A DNA stretch of 64,000 nt, taken from positions 35,745 to 99,744 of the forward strand of contig JARGFJ010000004.1 of assembly GCA_029210875.1 (NCBI GenBank), read 5' to 3'. The DNA is from Gammaproteobacteria bacterium (GTDB taxonomy: Bacteria; Pseudomonadota; Gammaproteobacteria; Nitrosococcales; Methylophagaceae). Each line of letters opens with the position of its first letter. Positions within the stretch are counted from its first letter, which is position 1. A model generated the notes under the pieces. It was not told the origin of the DNA. It saw only the letters and a list, made by a program, of their open reading frames with translations, and ran no database searches. Shown here one piece after another: positions 56,903-64,000 of the stretch. The position numbers and the translations under genes were made by a program.

Positions 56903-56927
56903 GACTTTGCGTCTACAGACTATAAGT
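56903..56927 (-). promoter_or_regulatory. Candidate C-box operator of the R-M controller
   Basis: Minus strand ACTTATAGTC-TGT-AGACGCAAAGTC, two dyads between C gene and methyltransferase. Confidence 0.6.
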
Positions 56928-56954
56928 AGCACCTTAAAGAAGAGAACCTTTTGA

Positions 56955-57980
56955 ATGAAATGCTTACCTACCCTTAAAAACTCGCCTGCCTATACAACTG
57001 ACTGGGGGAGTGCGTATTGTGGTGACTCACTTGAATTGCTTGCGCAATTTCCTGATGACAGCATCAATTTAGTAATGACAAGCCCTCCTTTCGCGCTGCT
57101 TCGAAAAAAAGACTATGGAAATAAGGATCAGCACGAATACATTGAGTGGCTTTCTGAATTTGCGAAACTAGTGTTGAAAAAATTAACACCTGATGGGAGC
57201 TTTGTCCTTGATTTGGGTGGCGCTTATCAAAAAGGAGTGCCCGCCAGAAGTCTTTATAATTTCCGAGTTCCAATCCATTTTTGCGACGATCTTGGCTTTT
57301 TCCTTGCTGAAGACTTTTATTGGTTTAATCCGTCAAAGTTGCCAAGCCCAATTGAGTGGGTAAATAAGCGAAAAATGCGCGCCAAGGACTCTGTCAACAC
57401 TGTTTGGTGGTTTAGTAAAACTGAGTTTCCAAAAGCAGATGTAACAAATGTTCTCACTGAATACAGTGATCGCATGAAAAAGCTTTTGGAAGATCCTGAT
57501 AAATTCTACGACCCGAAAAAAAGACCCTCTGGCCATGATATAGGAAAGGGTTTCGGTAAAAACAACAGTGGAGCTATTCCTTCAAATCTCCTTCAAATAC
57601 CAAATTCCGAATCAAATGGCGGATATATGGCTGGGTGCAAAGAGATTGGTATTAAAAGCCATCCTGCTAGATTTCCAGCAAAGCTTCCAGAGTTTTTCAT
57701 AAAATTTTTGACTGAACCTGAAGATATAGTCGTAGATATTTTTGGAGGTTCTAACACAACAGGGTTTGTGGCAGAAGCGGAACGAAGAAATTGGTATTCT
57801 TTTGATATGGAGCCAGAGTATGTTGCGGCTTCGGCATTCAGATTCCTTGAAAAGGGAGTTGAGGCGTCAACACTTAGAGAGATTTATGAATCTATTAAGA
57901 GTGGGAAGAGTGTTGATATTAAAGAATACAAAAAGCAGCTTAGTATGTTTAGAGAGCCGACTGCCGAGTACAAAGCATAA
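56955..57980 (+). CDS. PvuII-like DNA (cytosine-N4) methyltransferase
   Basis: NLVMTSPPFALLRKKDYGN, GSFVLDLGGAYQKGVPARS, EDFYWFNPSKLPSPIEWVNKRK, HPARFPAKLPEFFIKFLTEPEDIVVDIFGGSNTTGFVAE; closely matches M.PvuII as remembered. Confidence 0.95.
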   Translation: MKCLPTLKNSPAYTTDWGSAYCGDSLELLAQFPDDSINLVMTSPPFALLRKKDYGNKDQHEYIEWLSEFAKLVLKKLTPDGSFVLDLGGAYQKGVPARSLYNFRVPIHFCDDLGFFLAEDFYWFNPSKLPSPIEWVNKRKMRAKDSVNTVWWFSKTEFPKADVTNVLTEYSDRMKKLLEDPDKFYDPKKRPSGHDIGKGFGKNNSGAIPSNLLQIPNSESNGGYMAGCKEIGIKSHPARFPAKLPEFFIKFLTEPEDIVVDIFGGSNTTGFVAEAERRNWYSFDMEPEYVAASAFRFLEKGVEASTLREIYESIKSGKSVDIKEYKKQLSMFREPTAEYKA

Positions 57981-58079
57981 CAAGTGCCAGCAAGCGGACT
58001 TGGGTAAACTGTCACCGTTTTTGCAAAAAGCCGCAAAAACGCCGCCAATTCACCCAAGCCGTTGTGGCAGGCGTTATCT
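57975..58079 (+). other. attC site 1 (end of R-M cassette)
   Basis: TAACAAGTGCC...GCGGaCTTGGGT...ACCCAAGCCG..GTGGCAGGC-GTTATC; imperfect dyad with an unpaired A on one arm; inner stem CCGTTTTTGC/GCAAAAACG. Confidence 0.85.
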
Positions 58080-58086
58080 TCAATAG

Positions 58087-58959
58087 GTGCCAATCGGAGT
58101 ACATATGGCAAACACAGGCAAGGAGTATGAGCTTTTTGTGGCAAATCTACAGCAAGCTCTTTTAAATGCTGAGACTATTACGACGCAGAAGAATATCCAA
58201 GTTGAAGTCGATAAAAAGATTACGGACAATTGTGGCATAGAACGACAGTTCGACATATATTGGGAGTACGAGTTAGGCGGAATAACGTATAAAACTGTTA
58301 TTGAGTGCAAAGACTACAACTCAAATGTATCTGTAGAAAAAATAGATGCACTCATTGGGAAAATGCGTGACATTCCAGATTTAAAAGCTGTTTTTGCCAC
58401 AAGGAAAGGCTACCAGTCTGGCGCAAAAACAAAAGCAGAACAGAATAAAATCGATCTTCTTATCGTGCGAGAGCAGAATGACACTGATTGGACGGATGAA
58501 GATGGCACTCCGCTTATCAAGAAAATCTTCATTGACATGCATTTGTGCATGCCTGCACACATTCACAAATTCGAGCCTGTAATTGATGGTGAGTGGGTAA
58601 AAGAAAATACCGCCATCGACACAACCAAACCAATCAGCCTATCAGGGCTGAACAACGAAATATTTATTGAAAATACCGATGCAGGTGAAACTACCTCACT
58701 CCATGAATTGGCAAGCAGGTTGGCGCCTCTAGAAGGAAAAGAGTACGGAGTGTTCGAAAAAACCGAAAAGTTTGATAATGCTTTTATCTACCATAAAGAT
58801 TTAAAGCTGAAGCTTGCTGGATATAAAATTGAATATTCAATTTCAAAACCAATAAATGAGCCTATTGAAATTGATTTTTCAAAGGAGCTTGTTGGTGTTG
58901 TTGAATATTTACAAAAAGGCACAAAAAAGTCGATATTTAGAGATGGACTCATTAAGTAA
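58087..58959 (+). CDS. Standalone PD-(D/E)XK restriction-endonuclease-like protein (Mrr_cat-like), integron cassette gene
   Basis: ERQFDIYWEYELGGITYKTVIECKDYNSNVSVEKIDALIGKMRDIPDLKAVFATRKGYQSGA; start probably MANTGKEYELFVANLQ (ATG about 58105). Confidence 0.8.
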   Translation: MPIGVHMANTGKEYELFVANLQQALLNAETITTQKNIQVEVDKKITDNCGIERQFDIYWEYELGGITYKTVIECKDYNSNVSVEKIDALIGKMRDIPDLKAVFATRKGYQSGAKTKAEQNKIDLLIVREQNDTDWTDEDGTPLIKKIFIDMHLCMPAHIHKFEPVIDGEWVKENTAIDTTKPISLSGLNNEIFIENTDAGETTSLHELASRLAPLEGKEYGVFEKTEKFDNAFIYHKDLKLKLAGYKIEYSISKPINEPIEIDFSKELVGVVEYLQKGTKKSIFRDGLIK

Positions 58960-58964
58960 AGCGA

Positions 58965-59024
58965 AGATAACAACGCCATCAAATCCGACGCTCGTACCTC
59001 GCGCGGTTTATGGCAACGTTAAGC
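58965..59024 (+). other. attC site 2 (short)
   Basis: TAACAACGCCATCAAATCCG...CGCGGTTTATGGCAAC-GTTAAGC; imperfect dyad and GTTRRRY core. Confidence 0.8.
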
Positions 59025-59082
59025 GTAAAAAACAAGTTCCAAAATAATATGTGCGGACACTCAGCCAAAAGGCGTTTTTGAA

Positions 59083-60249
59083 ATGACAGGCGAAGAAAAT
59101 ACTGAAGAAATCACAAAGCTACGTGAGATTAGATGGAAGACCCATCTATCGCAGAGAGTTCAGGATTTTGCCAAAGTCATAAGCGATGATGATGTCTTTG
59201 AAAAGTATTTTGGTCAGCCTTACGTAGAGAAACTAACCTCAAAATCCAAAGATATAACGAAGCTGGTGTTTAAACTTGGCGTCATTTATACGGCGCTAAT
59301 GCTGTCTTTGTTTGCCTCTCACAATGTAAGCGAGTCGGAATTTGAGGTTTTTGGCTATGGATTTAAAAATCTTGGCTCTTACAAAGAGCTGCTTCTATTT
59401 CTCGCAGTGAGCATTTCTCCAATTAGTGCTATCCTCCTCGCATACCAAAAATATATCAATGCATTAGTAACAGAGTGTCTCAAGAAGTTGGCGCCAGATG
59501 AAAGCACAAGAAAGTTCTATTCGTTTACATTCACTGATGACTATTTTGATGGACTGATAAGCAGAAACTCAGGGGCTTCAACATATTGGCATGGATCAGT
59601 CAAGTTACTTACTGTTGTGTTTGGGTTCACGTTATTATTCCTTCTAATAACGTTGATCGCAGGCTCATTCTTTATTCAAATCAGTGTGATTTATGACGTC
59701 GCAACAAAGCCCTCGCTTTCACAATATGTCAATTTATTTGTATTAGTCTATGCAATCACATCCATTTTGTTTTCATGGCTCATCAGCATATTGCAATTTC
59801 CAATGCCAGAAGTCGATTTAAGAAACTACTCCAGGCTGTCCGAACTTGAAAATAATGACCCGGATAAATACAAAGAGCTAATGCGAAAGTTTTCAGCTGA
59901 AAGTTCAAAAAAAGAAGCCATTTCAACAATAATCACGTCATTTGTAATATATATGTCGATTTTCACCGCTATCGTATTCTATTGGCACCCAAGTTCGCTT
60001 GATGATTTAACCTTTATTCTTGGTAAAGGTATGTCTGGTGCCTTTATAGTTCTCTTTTTCTCCAACGAGCTAATGGGCTTTATTCGTAAGCGTGTGTTGG
60101 CATGGTTCTTTAGAAACTATTCGGAAGGTGTTCCTAATAGACTGGTAATGTTTGGTAAGGTTCAGAAGTTCCTTTTATTCATCAGAATGATTGTTCCGGC
60201 TGTTATGTCTATTGGGTACGCTTTCTATGCATTGCGAGCAATTAACTAG
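59083..60249 (+). CDS. Uncharacterised multi-TM membrane protein, integron cassette gene
   Basis: Several hydrophobic segments (LGVIYTALMLSLFA, LLLFLAVSISPISAILLAY, LLTVVFGFTLLFLLITLIAGSFF, LFVLVYAITSILFSWLI, IITSFVIYMSIFTAIVFYW); no family recognised. Confidence 0.8.
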   Translation: MTGEENTEEITKLREIRWKTHLSQRVQDFAKVISDDDVFEKYFGQPYVEKLTSKSKDITKLVFKLGVIYTALMLSLFASHNVSESEFEVFGYGFKNLGSYKELLLFLAVSISPISAILLAYQKYINALVTECLKKLAPDESTRKFYSFTFTDDYFDGLISRNSGASTYWHGSVKLLTVVFGFTLLFLLITLIAGSFFIQISVIYDVATKPSLSQYVNLFVLVYAITSILFSWLISILQFPMPEVDLRNYSRLSELENNDPDKYKELMRKFSAESSKKEAISTIITSFVIYMSIFTAIVFYWHPSSLDDLTFILGKGMSGAFIVLFFSNELMGFIRKRVLAWFFRNYSEGVPNRLVMFGKVQKFLLFIRMIVPAVMSIGYAFYALRAIN

Positions 60250-60255
60250 TGTCGC

Positions 60256-60336
60256 GCTTAACAATGCCGTCAACTCGGACGCTTTTTTCGTTCGCTGCGC
60301 TCACTACAAATACGCCGGTTACAGCTGGCGTTAGAG
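60256..60336 (+). other. attC site 3
   Basis: GCTTAAC (RYYYAAC)-AATGCCGTCAACTCGGACGC...CGCCGGTTACAGCTGGC-GTTAGAG; VCR-like dyad. Confidence 0.87.
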
Positions 60337-60357
60337 TCGTAGCTGACCAAGCCCATA

Positions 60358-60697
60358 AGGAGTCGTTTTCGATAAATTTCCACCAGAAGTAGTTGATAAG
60401 CTAAAGAACTATGTGTACCGACTTATCGATCCGCGCAATGGCGAGACATTCTATGTTGGCCGAGGTATTGGAAATCGTCTGTACTCCCATATTCGTGACG
60501 AACTGAGGAATGAATCCGACGATGTTGGCGACAAACTGAGAAGGATTAGAGAAATACGCCTCGCTGGTTTTGATGTTGCACATGTTGTGCATCGGCACGA
60601 CCACTACAGTCGCCTTTATACCCTTTATAGCTGTAGACATATGGCATCCTCAAAGACTAGTATGCTTAGTTGTAGTCGGAATAAATACCCTTAACAA
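60358..60697 (+). pseudogene. LEM-3-like GIY-YIG domain gene remnant (start codon missing, C-terminus diverged)
   Basis: DKFPPEVVDKLKNYVYRLIDPRNGETFYVGRGIGNRLYSHIRDEL...LRRIREIRLAGFDVAHVVHRHD; no ATG/GTG/TTG before the domain after TAA at 60355-60357; unrelated tail. Confidence 0.7.
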
Positions 60698-60724
60698 TCG
60701 GCTCCATCGTAATTTAACTGCTGG

Positions 60725-61612
60725 TTGACAGAATATATGCCTAATGCCCTGCTGTTTTTTATTTCGTTGCTGGCAATGGTTGCGTTTGCAGGAAACTCTC
60801 TGCTTTGCCGCGTTGCTTTAGCGGGCGGCGAGATTGATGCCGCGAGTTTTACAATAATACGCCTTTTATCGGGTGCTGCTGTCCTTGTTGCATTGATTGC
60901 CTACCAACATAAGTTACGCTCTATCGGAGGAAACTGGCTGTCGGCGTGCGCTCTTTTCACCTATGCAGCCGGCTTTTCATTTGCCTACATCAATCTTTCA
61001 ACCGCTACTGGCGCATTGATGTTGTTCGGTGCAGTGCAGATCACCATGATCAGTTTTGGGATGTGGTCTGGCGAGCGTCTTAATGGCCGCCAGATTGTTG
61101 GTGTCTTGTTTGCCGTTGGCGGTTTAGTGATCCTGCTGCTTCCTGGTGCTCAGGCACCATCGTTACTTGGCGCGCTATTGATGCTCGGAGCTGGAGTCGC
61201 CTGGGGGGTGTATTCTTTACGTGGCCGCGGGATCGGCGACCCCACGCTGGAAACAGCAGGTAATTTTGTTCGCGCCATGCCAATAGCGGTGATCCTGAGT
61301 GTGTTGTTTTACCCGAGCACTGATATCAAAGCCGTTGGTGTTGTCTATGCTGTTGCGTCGGGCGCTATTGCGTCTGGCCTGGGCTATGCGATCTGGTACA
61401 TGGCGTTGCCTCATCTAAAAGCAACAACGGCAGCCACTGTTCAACTGAGTGTTCCTGTCTTTGCGGCGGCAGGCGGTGTGATGTTTTTATCTGAACCGGT
61501 GACTTTGATGCTGGCAATCTCTTCAGTTGCGGTTTTAGGGGGTGTTGGACTATTTTTAGTAAGCAAGCGCGATACAAAGCGTGCCCAACACATCACTGGA
61601 GGGGACGTTTGA
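60725..61612 (+). CDS. DMT superfamily (EamA) transporter
   Basis: About 10 TM segments, two EamA repeats; start may be MPNALLFF. Confidence 0.88.
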   Translation: MTEYMPNALLFFISLLAMVAFAGNSLLCRVALAGGEIDAASFTIIRLLSGAAVLVALIAYQHKLRSIGGNWLSACALFTYAAGFSFAYINLSTATGALMLFGAVQITMISFGMWSGERLNGRQIVGVLFAVGGLVILLLPGAQAPSLLGALLMLGAGVAWGVYSLRGRGIGDPTLETAGNFVRAMPIAVILSVLFYPSTDIKAVGVVYAVASGAIASGLGYAIWYMALPHLKATTAATVQLSVPVFAAAGGVMFLSEPVTLMLAISSVAVLGGVGLFLVSKRDTKRAQHITGGDV

Positions 61613-61630
61613 AACGTCACCCATTTTTTC
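61600..61630 (+). terminator. Possible terminator overlapping EamA stop codon
   Basis: GGGGACGTTT-ga-AAACGTCACCC then ATTTTTTC. Confidence 0.45.
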
Positions 61631-61704
61631 TGCTGAAAAAGGTCGTCGTCTCAAACTCCTCTGAGTTCAGCTGTTAAATCCGTGCCCTGTTCAGGATTTG
61701 AACC

Positions 61705-61776
61705 CAAAAAGCGTAGATGACTTATGTAGTTATTCTACATAAGTCATTTCCAACAGTGTTGGGTGGAAAAACAGCA
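61705..61776. repeat. Palindromic intergenic element, copy 2 (inverted relative to copy 1 at 7770)
   Basis: GACTTATGTAG-ttatt-CTACATAAGTC; reverse complement GCTGTTTTTCCACCCAACACTGTTGGAAATGACTTATGTAG aligns to copy 1 GCTGTTTTTCGCCCCACCGCGTTGGAAATGACTTATGTAG. Confidence 0.75.
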
Positions 61777-61906
61777 AAGACAATGACCACGGATATAACA
61801 CTCAATCTATACAGAATCTTGATACCGTGTATTTGAAACTTAACGCCTTCTTGATAAATGCTGCTGTATCATATTCTTTAAATGCCCGTTGGCCAAAGGA
61901 AAATCG

Positions 61907-63199
61907 ATGCCCCCTGCTTCAGTAGTTGTTTGTATCGGTAGTTCAGCAAAGACTCAGAAACTGATCGCTGCAGGTGCTGAATACGCACTTGACAGTGGTG
62001 TGCCACTCAAGATTTTGCATGTCAGCCATTCGACTCAAAACACTGATGATGCCGATGCGCTTATCAATAAAAATCTGGCGATTGCAAACTTGCTTGATGC
62101 GGAACGTATCAAAATAGTCGATAGTGATGTCACCCATGGCATTCTAAACTATTTACAATCACATCCTGTATCGGCTGTTTTTATTGGTCGTTCATCAGCA
62201 CGCAAATGGCGACCTTGGGGCTTAAACGACATCTCATCTCAGGTAAAAATGCAGACCAATCAAGTTGATGTCAATATTGTTGACATAACGTCTGTTGATG
62301 CTGTACAGAACGGCTTAGATCGTGTCATTGAATATAGCATTTGTATCGCTGCAGTATTAGTACTGACTGGTTTTCTTCACTTGATCCAGCATTTTATTGC
62401 AGAGGCCGATATCATGATGGCCTATCTAGGTGTTGTAGTCGTAATAGCTTACTATTTAGATCGTGGTCCAACGTTATTTGCCTCGATTGCCAGTGTCGCA
62501 GCATTTGATTTTTTCTTTGTCCCCCCTTTTTACACCTTCGCTGTAGATCACGAAAAATACCTGATTTCATTTGCCGTTATGGCAGTAGTTGGTATTTTAT
62601 TTAGCTCATTCAGTGAACGTAGCAAACAACAACTGCGCGAAGCGTCGGCCAGAGAAGAACAGCTTAGAAACTTATACCACTTAGCTCGCTCTCTGGCAGC
62701 TGCATCAACCAATCAGGAAATCGTACGGCTGGCCTGTTTTCATATTTCAGCGATACGTGATCTGGAAGTCGGATTTTTTCAACTCAAAGACGATGAAATC
62801 AACCTTATTGAACAAGGTTCTATTGTTAATCCTACTGCAATGTCATTTGCCAAATCGAAATCCTGCATTGACCTGCAACAGGAGGTCTCTGATCTGACTA
62901 ATCAGGAAATATGGAAATATTACCCTATTGAACCGAATTGTGGACTTGGGGTGGTCATACATTCAGATCGCGCATTGACCAACAAGCAACGCCATCTTTT
63001 GCAGACATATCTTTCCTTGATCAAGCTCGCCATCACACGATCGCAGCTTTCAGAGCAAGCAACAAAAGCACAGCTTCACGCTGAGAGTGAGCAACTGCGC
63101 AATGCTATTTTAAGTGCCGTTTCTCATGATCTCAGAACACCACTGGGCACTATCATGGGCATGACCAGTACCTTACTTGATCAAGATGCCAGACTCTGA
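61907..63199 (+). pseudogene. KdpD-like sensor histidine kinase (USP, DUF4118 TM, GAF-like, HisKA), truncated after the H-box
   Basis: USP-like N-term, 4-TM DUF4118, AVSHDLRTPLGTIMGMTSTLLDQDARL then stop at the transposase-fragment boundary; ATPase domain absent. Confidence 0.85.
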
Positions 63200-63924
63200 C
63201 CGATCCCCACGAAATTTGAGATAGCTAAACATTAAGCGGCTCCTGCATTAACAATTGTATTTTTTGACAAGCGGCATTCCAATCTTGTTTTTTTAATCGT
63301 AAACGTCGGTCTCGAAATGCTCTCAAACCAATATATTGATACGATAAAACAGTCCCAGTCTTGAGTGAGTTAGCTTGGTAGCTAAGATGACGTTGAGTTA
63401 GTTTAATCGCCATTCCCAACAAAAATAAAACGTATTGAGCCAACATCGCTATCAGTAATAAGACAGATAGATAATTTAACGTTCGTGTTTTGCTTTCATT
63501 AAAGTTAAGCCCTGTTTTTAAGTCTCGAAAACTTTCTTCTATTTGCATCCGTGTTCGATATATTTTAACTATCTTTTTAGCCTCTCTTACTGTTTTACTT
63601 GGTAACGAAGTGGCTAATAACCAAGGCTCTTGTTCACGGCTGGCATTAGAGCGTGAGTTGGAACTCGCACGTGAACGCTCGCCTGTGGCGGTGAGCTTTT
63701 TACGGCCTTTGCTGTTTTGTTTATAGACAACAAGATGTGTAGCAAAACTGTTTTTGCGTCTCATAATATAACGGCCAAGGGATTTTTCTTTTGTGGTGGC
63801 TTTTTGATACAGTTCACGGGTTAAAAACCACTCCTCATCAGGATGTTGCTTACACATCGTTTTGTTTCTAACTCTTCCAACATAATCCCAACCCAAGGAT
63901 TCAATGAGTTTAAACCATGGTACG
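63195..63924 (-). mobile_element. IS4-family transposase fragment (C-terminal half), interrupted at its 5' side
   Basis: YRTRMQIEESFRDLK matches Y-(2)-R-(3)-E-(6)-K; reading frame extends upstream as VPWFKLIESLGWDYVGRVRN until about 63921 then stops. Confidence 0.85.
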
Positions 63925-64000
63925 TGTCAACAACACTTTAAAATTGACCCCTTTTGGCTTTAAAACACCGGTTTAAATTTGACCCCCTTGAGCAGGATCT
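63925..64000. mobile_element. Putative terminus of an IS21-type element (runs off window end)
   Basis: Begins TGTCAACAACAC at the break in the IS4 ORF; repeated subterminal motif TTAAAATTGACCCC / TTTAAATTTGACCCCC. Confidence 0.55.

Noticed and set aside
61670-61700. GGGTTCAAATCCTGAACAGGGCACGGA on the minus strand resembles a tRNA T-arm/3' end
   Set aside because: No acceptor, D or anticodon arms could be found in the adjacent sequence; more likely a short chance match or a fragment.

Overview
This 64 kb window is a gammaproteobacterial chromosome segment. About 54 kb is conserved core genome: ksgA-pdxA-surA-lptD, lptG/lptF, pepA-holC, valS, a suf Fe-S operon, nadC, cysG, truD-ispF-ispD-ftsB-eno-kdsA-pyrG-tilS-accA, two PilT/PilB-type ATPases, dnaE and nagZ. 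Two parts look accessory. The first (about 6.3-7.9 kb) lies next to duplicated tRNA-Glu genes and has small decayed ORFs, including an unlisted 59-aa Com-like zinc ribbon and two tandem paralogous small ORFs; it looks like a prophage remnant. The second (about 55-64 kb) is a chromosomal integron. It has an IntI-type integrase with the IntI-specific insertion, a putative attI, and at least three attC-like sites. Its cassettes carry a complete PvuII-like restriction-modification system (R, C and M genes), a lone PD-(D/E)XK nuclease, an uncharacterised multi-TM protein, and a broken LEM-3-like GIY-YIG gene. The array is followed by a DMT/EamA transporter, a second copy of a palindromic repeat also found near 7.8 kb, and a KdpD-like kinase gene truncated at an IS4-type transposase fragment. 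That transposase is itself interrupted by an apparent IS21-type end. All calls come from reading the sequence and remembered family motifs; no database searches were run.
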